DNA from: Nannochloropsis salina CCMP1776 | Lineage: Eukaryota > Sar > Eustigmatophyceae > Eustigmatales > Monodopsidaceae | Reading direction: 5' to 3' | Length of the DNA: 64,000 nt | NCBI GenBank assembly: GCA_004565275.1 | Contig: SDOX01000016.1 | Location: 239,989 to 303,988 of the forward strand | In this document: in pieces, positions 32,020 to 42,584 of the stretch | Position numbering within the stretch: position 1 is the stretch's first letter | Layout of the letters: each line of letters begins with the position of its first letter | The notes under the pieces: model-generated | What the model saw: only the letters and a program-made list of their open reading frames with translations | Told to the model about the DNA's origin: nothing | Database searches by the model: none | Made by a program: the position numbers and the translations under genes

Positions 32020-32950
32020 GTCATAGTCACCAACGTGGCAATCTTCAATTCCGTGTGGTTCGTGACATTGAACGTCCCATCAATGTGTCTCGCCTGCCTG
32101 CTGTACTCGCTCGTGCACACGGGTCATGAAAGGCAGGACAATGGCAATCGCCCAGCCATTGTCCCGGTCCTTGCTATGCACTGGGTCTCCACTCGCAAAG
32201 TGGTCGCAAAACGTGGAGAGAGCGCCTCCGCGCTTGAAGACTGCTTTCCCCTTCTTGGCTTCCATCCCACTGTTAAGGTCATCGAAGTGATGCTGGGCGA
32301 GGTCCTGGCAACCCGCCAGCAGCTCACTTTCATACCTTCCCCGGAACCACTCCCCCATCAGCCGCTGCACCTTTGGTAGGCTTAGATTCTGTCTGTGTTG
32401 GCCGATATCACCGTCCTTTTCCCGGTTCTTCTCCATCTCTGCCCTGATAGCTTGGGCAGAGCACTCTCCCGCGGCGAAGCGGGCGTGGAGCCACTCGAGG
32501 ACATGGGGATCCACGTGGCGTCGCAGGTCCAGGTCGACGCAGCTGTGGTTGTGGAGTCGGGAGAAGACCACCTTGAGGGACTTTGGCTCTGTCTCCGCCA
32601 GTCTAAGTGATCGTAGTGTTGTCCTTGGCGGCGGCGGTGGTGGTCCGTACTATCGTCATGTCTATGGCGGAGGGGCACGACGTTGGCCGGTAGTGTCGGC
32701 TCTTCTTCTTTCCCCGCCTGCCGTGGATGGTGTGACCCTCCGGTGCAACGACCCGAGGGCTTCACTTTTGGCCCACGCTGGAGAGCCCACACGCGATTAC
32801 CCGGCGGCCATTGGTGTGGTTAGTGAAGATGGCCACCATGATGTCGTCCAACGCCCTCTGAATAGTCAGACTTAGGGAGGCATCTGCTGCCGCCACGCCC
32901 TTCTGAGGGAAGACGTGGCCCTTGTGGAGGCCCGGGTATATGAGATGCAC
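32020..32950 (-). pseudogene. Transposase-like coding piece (right arm of internal palindrome)
   Basis: On the minus strand an open stretch of about 160-200 residues runs VVFSRLHNHSCVDLDLRRHV, DPHVLEWLHARFAAG, LPKVQRLMGEWFRG, CQDLAQHHFDDLNSG, then VHERVQQAGETHIDGTFNV and LVTMTPRGMP. The HIDGTFNVT block preceded by helical DNA-binding-like sequence fits the start of the MULE/Rnase-H-like catalytic core; a LPK-QR helix-turn-helix precedes it. The later catalytic Asp and Glu are not seen because the sequence runs into the palindrome centre near 32000. It is therefore incomplete. Confidence 0.55.
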
Positions 32951-33401
32951 CTTCGCCGTCGCCTGCGTTCCCGTCTTGGTCTGGATGCGCAGTGTCGCAA
33001 TCGCGGCAGTCGTGCTGCTGCTAAATGCAGTTACGATGTCATTTTCGGTATATTACATTGCACTTGTTACGTGGAAGGGAAGATAATGACCTACAAATTA
33101 ATGCCAGCGTCCGCCGTCGTGATGGCCACCAATAAGTTTCAAACGCGCACAGTCGTAGCTCAAGATCGCATCAAGATGGCATGCGCGTGTGAGGCTTCGC
33201 GCCTTTATGCGCCTCAAGATACAAGATCGGTGCGAGAATGAGAGGATATCAGTATCAAGCAAGGAAAACACAATATAAAAGCAACTTCTGCGACTGCGAG
33301 GCAAAGCACAATGTAAACACATTCACGAAGGTGGCAACTTCGGCTGTCAAACGTCCAAGACGGAGGATGTCAACATTAGGCGACCCGGATGTGTGAGGCG
33401 A
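32945..33401 (-). repeat. Right terminal inverted repeat of the transposon
   Basis: It is the inverted partner of 29931-30405. The inner edge directly adjoins the right arm of the internal palindrome, whereas on the left about 1 kb of unique sequence intervenes. Confidence 0.85.
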
Positions 33402-33828
33402 TTAAAAAGAAAGAAGCCAAAGTAGGTGTGACCGGTTAACGGCTAGCATATCTTTGTGGGAGGTCAAAGAATTAAGGCAAGGGGAAAAGGAGGATTTCCG
33501 AGCATAACTTCTGTTTCGTTGCCAGAATCAGGTGAGGGACATAAAGTGCCCTCAGCTCTGCTTGTAGTGTTCTCAGCGCGCTGCAGCTTTTTGATTGTGA
33601 GTCCAGGCACGTTACCAATAGGTAACGGTTCTCAGGGTGTGTCCCGAGGGTGCCGTACGTAGTGAAGACAATGTCCACACGGTCCACGTCCTGCCGAGTC
33701 CCCAGCATCATTGATTTTAATGTACGCAAGCTATTTACCTCTCCAAAGCAAAGCTTGTGCGCTATAAGCACCGTCATCACCTAAGAGAGATGTCTGACCG
33801 TCTCTTCTTTCAGCAGGGCAACATGGCC
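33402..33828. promoter_or_regulatory. Upstream region of PC-esterase copy 2
   Basis: After the transposon the duplicated unit resumes: ATCTTTGTGGGAGGTCAAAG at about 33450 matches 26930 upstream of copy 1. The region carries the promoter and 5' end of copy 2. Similarity to copy 1 here is moderate, lower than in the later exons. Confidence 0.6.
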
Positions 33829-35689
33829 ATGCCAAGCAGCAGGGAAAGTGTGTTGTGCGACAGTCAACAAGCTCCTGTAGAAGTGCGCTCGACCTGGAGC
33901 AAAGGGCTATTATGGTCAATCACCTGCTGTGCTGTGCTTGTTATAGCTTTCATTTTGGCTGCGTTCACTGAAACCGGCAGAACACGAGCGTCCCGCTGGT
34001 ACGGCACCATTATTTTCAAGATCAAACCACCTATGGTCCCAGTGGCTCCAATCCTCTTGACTGATCGGGAGTCATTCAAGTCGGAGGAGCTCCACTATTT
34101 GTGGAAAGTCGAGAACCAACGTGAAATTGCAGCCACTACAGAAGGGAATGGGGCGAGAAACGCAACGGGCCCTGGAGCAGGTGTAGCCGCTTGCACACTG
34201 GTCGTTGACGGGTATGACATGCAATCATTTGAAGATCGGACCGCAGCGCTTTCCTGCTTGCGTAACAAGAGCATTGTTATGGTGGGGGACAGTCTGACCA
34301 GGTGAGATTCCATCGTGCTCGAAATCGTACTTGCCATTCCTTTCCCGCCGGTAGGGAGACCGGGTACGATGTACTTAATTCCTTTCATAAAACATTTTGT
34401 CAGATATCAATACCTAAATCTTGTCAACTTCTTGGAAAATGGCGTATGGGGTGGACCGGACCCGCAGCTGGAGAACGAGTTTCAGTGGAAGGGGTGGCTG
34501 CCATTCTACCAGGTAACCTCGGCGGGCTATGTGTTGAAAGGACTTGCACATCCCATGCGATGCGACGGGAAGTGGTGAAAACAGCGCGTTGTTTTACAAG
34601 CCAGAATGTCTGTGGCTCACTCTATCACAGGGCACCAACGCACGCTTTAATGGAAGGGAGACCTGTGATTGTTACCGTGAGGAACCTGCGGAACGCCGAG
34701 GCAACATCGAAAATCGATACTATCACAACGAAGTACTGGACGTCTGGGTCACTTTCTTTCAATGGTTCAACCCCGCATGTGGGCATCAGGGTCACAACCT
34801 TACCTGGCTGAACGTCTCCGTGCCTCCGCCTCGGCTAGATCGGGCTCCGAAACGTTATGGCCAGACACCCGACGTGGATGAATGGAGGAACTTGTATCGG
34901 GAAGGGCGGCATTTCCAAGAGAAGACGTTGGTGCGGTCTGATGCTTCGGCCATGCCCCTGACTTCCACGCTGCATCTTCTTGAAGAAAAAGAGGCTTCTT
35001 CGATCCCATCTCGGCAAAGAGGCTGCGAGCCAGGGGCCTGTAACCAAGATCCGCATTGGGTGCACGACGTGTACGGGCTTTTCACCGATGTCGTACCGCT
35101 CCTCAACCCCGACGTCCTCGTCTTTAACAGCGGGCACTGGGGCCGCCTGCCCGGGGCGTACGACCTGGAGCGACTGGCTCAGTCCGCGATAGAAGCAGTC
35201 CGAGTATCGAATGGTCGGGTCGTGTACAAGACAACGACATGGCCGAGGTGCGTGTGGATGACGGAAAGCGGTTCAAGGGTGGCGAGGTCGGGCGTGCTGG
35301 CTGCCTAGGTCCTCTGTCGCAGATTGCGCGAAGGCTCAGGACGGGCGTCCGCAAGGCGATGTCATATGTATTACTTGAGTCCTTACAACCCCACCACAGT
35401 GGTGTTTTCAATCCTTCCTCTCATTTGTACCGAAATGTTGTGAATATCGTATTTCAAACCATGCAGGATTAATGACCCCTTCGCTCCTGAAGACGATTTG
35501 AAGGATTTCTTTCAACGCCAAGGTATCAGCATTCTGGATGCAGGGGCTATCACATATCCTGTCGCAGCCCTCGACAACCAACTGGTGAGCACACAAAGCA
35601 CGCATTTGTTCTGGGATGGGCTTCACTTTTATGCACCCGTATATGAAGGGCTGAACAAAGTACTTCTGAACTACCTTTGTCCGTCCTGA
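33829..35689 (+). CDS. Type II membrane SGNH / PC-esterase-like protein, copy 2
   Basis: Exons 33829-34301, 34404-34512, 34631-35247 and 35467-35689 join in phase to 473 residues, with the same structure, intron positions and motifs as copy 1: anchor ITCCAVLVIAFILAAF, VMVGDSLTR, NSGHWGR and DGLHFYAPVY. From about codon 75 onward, exons and introns are almost identical to copy 1, with only scattered substitutions, whereas the tail, anchor and stem before it are clearly diverged. That pattern suggests recent gene conversion or selection on the N-terminus, which sets Golgi position. Two ATGs six bases apart (33823, 33829) precede; an earlier one at 33790 is also possible. The promoter is separated from its ancestral neighbour by the transposon. 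Confidence 0.85.
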
Positions 35690-36359
35690 CGACACGCGAA
35701 AAGTACAGCGTTTGCGGCAACTTGCATAAGTAAACAAAATCATCTAAAAGTAAAGAGCAAGTGGCACTGATTTGCCACGAGGCATATCACATGTTTTCTT
35801 CCGTGCTGTACGTCATATTTGTTCGGCTTTACGATCCGCCTTCTCCCTGGAGAAATCCATGACCAAGTGTCCGACACGTGGATATGACGGCGGGGGCAGA
35901 GGGAAAGGTTCCTTTCAGTAGTGCATTGCATGAGTCGTATTCGGGTTGACCAAAATTTCTGGCCATCATTATGTCCGTCGTGCTTGGACGCACTGTCATT
36001 TTTGGGAAAAGGTGTCAGAGCTTGAAGCGCAAGCAGCGACAGACGGCGCCAACGTGATACTATGCCCTCTGTATGTGAGCATTTTTTACGCGGCATGAGT
36101 AGCGTTCGACAAAGGAAATTGAGATTGGACTGGAACAATTTTTATTGCCTCAAGATGGCGTTTGGTGACAAAGAAACGAGCGTCTCTTTATTAATTACAC
36201 CGTAAAGCAGTACTGTAATGGAGCACTTGGCTGTGCTTCAGGTGCTCGCGTCTTGTTGCTGTTGCCTGCCTGCGACCTGGATAGAGATGGTAACAGTTTG
36301 GCACAATATGAATACAACACACAAACAAAACAGGTTCAAATCTGTTTAGTGGACACGTC
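35690..36359. other. 3' flank of copy 2 and upstream of the GH43-like gene
   Basis: 35690-about 36160 is the second copy of the 3' flank found after PC-esterase copy 1. Homology fades after TTTTATTGCCTCAAGATG near 36140-36160, which marks the right end of the duplication. The rest is the promoter side of the GH43-like gene. Confidence 0.6.
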
Positions 36360-37665
36360 ATGGGATATTTTTTTTCAGTCGGAGGATGTATTCTCAGCTT
36401 GTTGCTACCTCTGCCTGCGGCCACAGCAAAGTTCGTCCTTTTTGATAACACAAAGCCTGCCTTCGACACCGAGGGTCGGATCTTGGACGCTCATGATGGA
36501 ACCATTCAACGCTTCCATAAAGATGGGCCGTATTATATGCATGCCGTAGAGTACGGCCTTTGTCAGGTGAGAGTTGTGGAGGAGTTCTTGTTGAGGAGTG
36601 GCAATACGGGAGGTTTGGGTAGGAACCCCCCTCTCAATTATTGACACCGCCCGCGTGCACGGACGTCGTTTTCAGGCACCAAACGTCACAGGTTGCGACT
36701 CCCCTGACCGGTGTGGCTTTCGCTTGGACCACAATCTCAGTGTGTACACGAGTTGGGACTTGAGTAGTGGCTCCTGGGCGTTCCAAGGATACGCCTTCCC
36801 TTGGACAGAACGGCCCGCGGGCACCTTGTTCCGGCCTTCCGCTGTCTTTAACCCCACCACTCACGAGTACATTTTGTGGTGGAATTATGTCTATCCTAAT
36901 GGCACGTACGCAGGTTTTGCCGTGGCTACCTCCTCAAAGCCACAGGGACCCTTTGAACAGCGTCGGGCCCAGGTCAATATTGCGCACCTTCCTGCCGGTG
37001 ATTTTCATCTCTTTGTCGATGACGACGGGACAGGCTACGTACTATATTCCGCGGACTTTTGGATTACCATAGAAGAATTGACGCCCGATTTCTTGGGGGT
37101 CTCGGGGCGCGCGTTTGATGGATTCCGAGGGAACCGATCCGAGTGGGGCTTCGAGGCGCCCGTCATGTTCAAACGCAAGGGCATCTACTACATCCTGTTC
37201 GGGCCCATGTGCTGCTTCTGTTATCAGGGATCTGGCATTCGTGTCTACACTGCCACTTCCCCCCTCGGTACCTACACTTTTCAAGGGGACGACATTGCCT
37301 GTGCTTCCAAAGGCACCTTGGCCGCGACTGCTCACACCCGCGCCGACAATGACGGTCCCATTCCCACTCCAGAGCAAGGTTGCTTATTCTACGGCACGGA
37401 CCAAATATCCACGACGCGCGCTCAACAGAATTTCGTCGTAGAGGTGCAGACGTCTGGGGGAGAAACGGAGTATGTGTGGACCGGGGACAGGTGGATGCAG
37501 TCCCCGGACGGGCTGAAAGGGCACGAGCCGCAGTATTGGTTCCCCTTGAGCTTCGACGAACAGGGACGCATCGAGAGGGTGTCGTGGATCGATCTCTTTG
37601 TTCTGGATGTGGCAGACATGACCGAGGAGGATGAGGCTCTGCCGTTGCGTGTGAGCCAAAGTTGA
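36360..37665 (+). CDS. Secreted GH43-like glycosidase (exo-galactanase type)
   Basis: Exons 36360-36566 and 36676-37665 join in phase to 398 residues. A signal peptide (FFSVGGCILSLLLPLPAATA) is followed by a five-bladed beta-propeller pattern: DAHDGTIQRFHKDGPYYMHAVEYG (first catalytic-base-like Asp), RPSAVFNPTTHEYILWWNY, FHLFVDDDGTGYVLYSA, FEAPVMFKRKGIYYILFG and SGIRVYTATSPLGTY. The DDDGTGY and EAP..F....YY blocks are typical of GH43, in particular of the branch with exo-beta-1,3-galactanases. Such enzymes act outside the cell on galactans or arabinogalactan-like chains. Some members of this branch replace the base; which acid is used here cannot be settled by eye. It neighbours esterases and an acyltransferase, in keeping with polysaccharide turnover. 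Confidence 0.87.
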
Positions 37666-37904
37666 AGTTGAGGGGGGACAGAGACGGAAGCGATTTTGTA
37701 TAAAAAGAGTGGCACAGGCACGCTACAAATTGTTGATATGAAGGCCTGCGGGACTATCCACAGGTCAGCTATGTCGACGTTCAGGCACGATATTCCATAG
37801 AGCATAAATAAAAGTACCTTTTCCGACGTGAGCAAAATACAATCCACTGTGTACATGACGTTGCTCGCTGTTTTCTACATCTGTCCGCTTACTTTCACGT
37901 GTTC

Positions 37905-39427
37905 TCATAATTTGTGAGCCTCCCTCGCGGTGTATAAGTCAATCTCCGTCTCTTGCAGGCTTATTTTCTTGCTGTTCGGTCGACGAAATAGGTTTGGGAC
38001 CTCAGTGAAAAGGAAAAGGTGCATCAAGGGGCCCAGGGTAGGGGAAGCCAGCATGCTACTACACCAACCGCGCACTTTCATCTCTCCAGCTTTCAATTGT
38101 CGATGCACCCAAAGCTTCTCGTCGAAAGCACAAAAGAAATTTTGGTAGACAGCGCGGGCGAGCCGCACGCTCGGATCATCCACCAAGACGGTCATGACCC
38201 AAGCCAGCACCAATGACACGGGAAAAGCCGTTGCGAGCACCACCAGGGAACTAGGGACGTACCCTAAGCCCTGACCCTCCTGATAGAGGCGCAAAAATAG
38301 CCAGGCAGCGAAGGTATTCAGGACCTCTCCGTGGACCAGGTACAGGCAAAAGGAGACGTAGCCCACGAAACGGAGGGGGGGCGTGGCCAGGAGCCACCTC
38401 ATCAGCGGGGTCAGCTGGACGAAGACGAGACAACCACAAGTTCCCAGCGCCGTCCAACGCCGAAAATTCAGCAACGCATCGGCATCGCCGGGCGGCAGGC
38501 TCACTTGCGCCTGAAAGCCCAAGGTACTCTGGACATGGATCCAAATCCCCGCACTCACCAGCGCGATAGTGACCCGGAGGGTTTGGGCCAGTACGGTGGG
38601 AGAGGAGGTCAGGTAGGTGACGACGGGTGTGTTTCGTTCTACATCACAGAGGAAAAAACCGACGACAAACGCGAGGAGGGCCCCCCCATTTTCGGCCTCG
38701 AACCAGCGGAAGAGGATTGGGTAAAGGACCCAGCGAAAACGGCTTTGCAGGTTTTTCATAACGAAACCGAGGGAGAAAACGGCCAGGGAACCCCGCCATT
38801 CTGTTCGAATCGTCCACAAATTTCCTGACATGTAATGGGACGTGTGACAAGGGATGGTAAACATGAAAAGCCTCGAGACAGCATGTGTGGTATCGTTTAC
38901 GTACGCGGGTTGTAGATATAGTAGGCCAGGTTGCTTTCGGTGAACATGAGGGTGATGAAGTTCTTTATGTCTATCCAACGCAAGGAGCCCACGGTTGCCC
39001 CCAAAGTTGGGCTAGGGAGCCAATGCGACCGAGTCCAGACGGCTGCCTGGACGCCGTACTGCACCCAGCCTAGCTGTCCTTCTTTCCAAGCGAAGATAAC
39101 GATGACGGCGAAGGGCACCATTAATCGTAGGATCCGCCGAAACATAGCACTGACGAGCGTACTGTTCTTCCCGTGGGCCATGTACGAGTGGAGGAGGACG
39201 CGTCCGCTCAGGCCATAGAAGATGTCGACGGAGAAGGGCCCATTAAAGAAGAATAGCAGCCAAGACCGGCCCCATTTGACCGAGTATGCACCGTCCTGCA
39301 CAAAAGCTTTGTTGTGAAAGGCGATGCCTGGGTAATACGCGCACAGAAAGTGCCAGACTAGCACCGTCAAACAGGCCACTCCTCGCAAGCCGTCAAAGTG
39401 GGCCGTAGAGGACGGATTTTTCCACAT
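37905..39427 (-). CDS. Acyltransferase-3 family membrane O-acyltransferase
   Basis: Two exons, 38905-39427 and 37905-38824, join in phase (C|GA) to 480 residues. The start is the ATG giving MWKNPSSTAHFDGLRG; an open TTG further upstream is not used. The family motif HFDGLRGVACLTVLVWHFL at residues 10-28 has the catalytic His and the R of the DGLRG, followed by DIFYGLSGRVLL and FRRILRLMVPF. About ten hydrophobic helices follow, with the NLWTIRTEWRGSL block (in place of the usual LWTL..E) and FVGYVSFCLYLVHG near the end (S-x-x-L-Y-L-x-H). These proteins use acyl-CoA to O-acylate sugars, lipids or proteins at a membrane. It is convergent with the GH43-like gene, only 239 bp apart. Confidence 0.9.
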
Positions 39428-40508
39428 GCCACCGATGCAAAATTCCCACAATAGTTTCTTCCATCGTCGCCTCCCAGAGGTACTGTCCGCTGTGTTGCTG
39501 AAGGTTTTGGAATATAGAGATGGAAGTTGAATACAGTCAAGCCACTCTATGGAAATGATACGACATATTAAAATATGCCTTTATATTTCTTCGAATTAAA
39601 TGCGCATTTGTGGACAAGGAGCGAATGGTCGGGTTCCCAAGCGACGTTACCTTATGCCTTCCATGATGGGGTCCTCCTTCCTTGGGGACCCATGAGCCTT
39701 CTCGACGCAATCACTTGATTCTATTTTTTTATTTTCAGCTGGCCATGTCGTCTTGTTTTTTGATTTCGTGGTAACGTCCACGGCGACATTCCGAACAGGC
39801 GAAACGCAAGGCTGGGGGACGAGCCGCATGGGAGGATCGAGGTCCATCACCATTTTTGAATAAAATGGACCTATCAACAACGGGATATAAAACGAACGGG
39901 TGATGTCAATTACATTCACATATGCACAGGATTTTTATTTTGTGTCAAATAGGCCAGGTTAGCTACGCTCAGCATGTAGGTTTGAAACCGCTACGACGCA
40001 TTTGCACAACAAACATTGCCGACATGCCCTCAAAAAAAGACATGCTCACCACACAAAAAAGGGCCCAAATTTGAAATCTTGCTTCAATACCAGGCAGAAA
40101 GACCCGGCTGGGCAGATTTTCCTCACAGGAAGGGAGACGAGGACTTGGTCCCCCGCACACGACTGGGGGGGACTGGCTCGCTCACAAATTCGAAATTCAA
40201 ATTTCCGCTTCAATCTTCAACCTCCTCCCCCTCGCTTCCTCCTCCCCTCGCTTCCTCCCCCTCGCTTCCTACTCTGACTTCCCTACCTTGACGCACGACC
40301 TCTCACTGTATTATACAAAATATTCTTGTTTGTCCCATCTCCTGTATCTGTTCAGATACGCTTTGAGACTATTCCTGATTATTGTTGTTTTTTATTAAGG
40401 AAGCTTTCCAATAATCGCCGGTCACTCCCTCCTCATCAGCTAACCATTATCCGTATTCTAAACTCGAATGCAAAAACACTACTTGTATTTTCTGAAGGCA
40501 ATTAGAAA
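39428..40508. other. Intergenic, AT-rich
   Basis: About 1.1 kb. A minus-strand frame at 39647-39919 (start-like LMNVIDITRSFYIPLL) has no supporting domain. A plus-strand pyrimidine repeat of CCCTCGCTTCCTC units lies at 40227-40275. The rest is AT-rich and probably holds promoters of the flanking divergent genes. Confidence 0.4.
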
Positions 40509-41924
40509 ATGGATACAAAATTTGCAGCCTTCAATGTTCACAGCAAGAATGGTCAAGCGGAAATGGATGACGATGAAGATTTACGCCGTCCCGTGAACCG
40601 ATTTCGCATGCTAAGCCGGAAAGTCACGAACAAAGACGATGAAGATTCCGACGACTCCGATGCTGAAGGGTTCAGTTTGGATCTGCCAATTTCCGTTGTG
40701 TCACATACAAGTAGTTTGACCAAGGCCGTTCGAAGCTTCGATCATCAATCCAATAAGCGCATTCGTTGCAGCAGCAACCTTCGAGAAAGAGCACACGGAC
40801 AGTTCTCGGGAGCAGATGAAGAAATTACTTGCGTGATAAAAATGGACGAAGTGGTGAAATCCGAGAGCTGCGAAGATTCAATACAAGTCAATGAGAGAAA
40901 TGAAGGTGTGATGAAGATCGCAGGTGATGCTGCTTCGTCTCGTCTAGAGATAAACCTTCCCAAAGATAAGGAGAAGCAAGGTGGCGAGCTCTCAGGATGC
41001 TTACGAGGAAATGTCACACGGCAGTCAACCTCACCATATCCTCAGCGGCAGAGCGAACCCCAAATGCAGGAACCAGAACCTCAACTGTGCCAGGAGCCAC
41101 AATACCCGCAAGCAATTGGTGAAGACAGAGGTGAACCTGAACAACCTTCGTGTCAACGTCCAACGCAAAACCACGATCTTTTGACGCCTCATAAGCAGCA
41201 GCTAAACCAGGACTCTCTTGATTCACATCGCCAGCAATCACAAAATACTCACCAGCAAGAATGTCCGCAGGAGCAGCACGAAGAGAGTCATCCACTTAAG
41301 AGACAAAAACAAGTCTGCACTCAGCAGCACAGTCAGGACTGTAATCAGACGCTGTCCCATCAGCAGCCTGCACCGTTTATAGAGCAGCCTCAGCTAGAAG
41401 AGCCACAGCGGACGCAGAACCCTTTAGCACATCAGCAGCCACGTCAGCCTCTCGGACACAAAAATAGTCCACAAGGAGAACAATCACAACAGCTGAAGCG
41501 ACAAATTCAGCAAGACCGCCAAGTACAAGAACATGAAGAAGGACAACAAGAAAAGAACAGGGATCAACACAAACAACAGCAGCAACAGCAGCAAGATCGG
41601 ATACCCCACGGAACAGATAAGGAGGATGCCTCGGGAAGGGAGCAAGGAGCAGACAATTTCGATGACATGTGTCGCAGTGTAAATTTGAAATTGAAAGAGG
41701 CCACAGCAGGGTCTGACAAATTGTCGTCATTGTGGGTGGATGCGCTTAAGGATGCAGTGGATGTGCAAACCCGGCTACTAAGAAACGATCGCTACGTCGC
41801 ACATGTAGTCAGAATAAGGCAGTTGAAGGATTACGTGCGGGAGTTGCACGCTATGTACGGACTGAAGGGGAGGCGAGAGGTAGAATCTGTAGAGCCGATG
41901 GAGGGCATTGAGCCGGTAGGGTGA
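40509..41924 (+). CDS. Gln/His/Pro-rich intronless protein of unknown function
   Basis: 471 residues from a clear ATG (MDTKFAAFNVHSKNG). The N-terminal ~160 residues are charged, with an acidic patch DDEDSDDSDAEG. Residues about 170-380 are low complexity, rich in Gln, Pro, His and Glu, ending in a polyQ/H run. The C-terminal ~90 residues are ordered in appearance and probably helical (MCRSVNLKLKEA, SLWVDALKDAVDVQTRLL, RQLKDYVRELHAMYG). Codon use is less GC-rich than in the neighbours. The layout, a disordered Gln-rich stretch with a terminal helical module, resembles transcription co-regulators or RNA-granule proteins, but no family is recognised. Confidence 0.7.
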   Translation: MDTKFAAFNVHSKNGQAEMDDDEDLRRPVNRFRMLSRKVTNKDDEDSDDSDAEGFSLDLPISVVSHTSSLTKAVRSFDHQSNKRIRCSSNLRERAHGQFSGADEEITCVIKMDEVVKSESCEDSIQVNERNEGVMKIAGDAASSRLEINLPKDKEKQGGELSGCLRGNVTRQSTSPYPQRQSEPQMQEPEPQLCQEPQYPQAIGEDRGEPEQPSCQRPTQNHDLLTPHKQQLNQDSLDSHRQQSQNTHQQECPQEQHEESHPLKRQKQVCTQQHSQDCNQTLSHQQPAPFIEQPQLEEPQRTQNPLAHQQPRQPLGHKNSPQGEQSQQLKRQIQQDRQVQEHEEGQQEKNRDQHKQQQQQQQDRIPHGTDKEDASGREQGADNFDDMCRSVNLKLKEATAGSDKLSSLWVDALKDAVDVQTRLLRNDRYVAHVVRIRQLKDYVRELHAMYGLKGRREVESVEPMEGIEPVG

Positions 41925-42584
41925 CGGATTGAAATCCCGACAAGCAATTGGGGATACTGAAGTCAGCAGCTTCCCACAGGGTCATCATGCTTTAAGATGG
42001 TGGAAAAATTTGCACACGTGACCTTTAAAGTGAGTGAGTGTATACAATCACTACCACGCGAGAGGACCCCTGTTGGTTTTGACAGGACAACATCAAACCT
42101 ACCTTCCATAGGCGAAGAGGTGCGAAATTGTACAGCAAGATGTCTCATGAAGGTAACAAGCGGTCTGAAGCCTCAAGAATAAGACCAAGTGAAGAGCGAT
42201 CAATTGGGTTGTGAGAATGAGGAAGGAGACACGAGAGATATGACGATGGACGAAATGGTGATTATGAGAGAGCCGTGACGAAGAATGCAAGGGAAGAAAA
42301 AAGGAAGCGCGTCATTCGCGATGAGATGGGAGAAAAACAGATGGGGCACAGGTGGCAGCATGCGGGGCCCTGAAGAAAATGGCAGATTGCAAGAATCACG
42401 AGCATCATGAAAACTTTACAACAGTACTGAGACACGCTGACTTCTGAACTCTCTCGCCTGTACATCCATTTCAAGTGTCACAACCCCTGTCCCGCGCCTT
42501 TGCTTCGTGCACCTTCTCCCTTCCTCTCTGTCTCTTCCACGTCTGTGACTCTGCGGCCACTAATGCCCAATTTCAATCCCTCAC
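41925..42584. other. 3' region between convergent genes
   Basis: About 660 bp separates the stop of the Gln-rich gene and the stop of the Myb gene. Short frames on both strands have no recognisable content. Confidence 0.45.

Larger units (their letters stand above)
29931..33401. mobile_element. Mutator-like DNA transposon (MULE) with long TIRs and palindromic interior
   Basis: Terminal inverted repeats of roughly 450-470 bp lie at 29931-about 30405 and about 32945-33401; the outer ends both read TCGCC-CACACATCCGGGTCGCC inward and stay over 90% alike by eye for most of their length. Inside are spliced-looking coding pieces of a transposase-like protein and a second, internal inverted duplication centred near 32000 (arms 31455-31960 and 32040-32950). 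The right arm read on the minus strand has a HIDGTFNVTNHTELKIATL block, like the first catalytic Asp of MULE DDE transposases. Long TIRs plus this motif suggest the Mutator superfamily; other TIR families such as P or Foldback cannot be excluded. No clear target-site duplication was found. It sits in the intergenic part of the second copy of the 26.4-29.6 kb duplication. Confidence 0.7.

Noticed and set aside
29931-33401. The whole element read as a pair of MITEs or as a host inverted duplication
   Set aside because: Coding pieces with a transposase-like HIDGTF block and long TIRs fit one DNA transposon better.
37384-37856. Minus-strand frame antisense to the GH43-like gene and its 3' flank
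   Set aside because: The plus strand has signal peptide, splice sites and beta-propeller motifs; the antisense frame has none.
39647-39919. Minus-strand frame of 90 codons upstream of the acyltransferase
   Set aside because: Weak start, no domain, no splice link to the acyltransferase exons.
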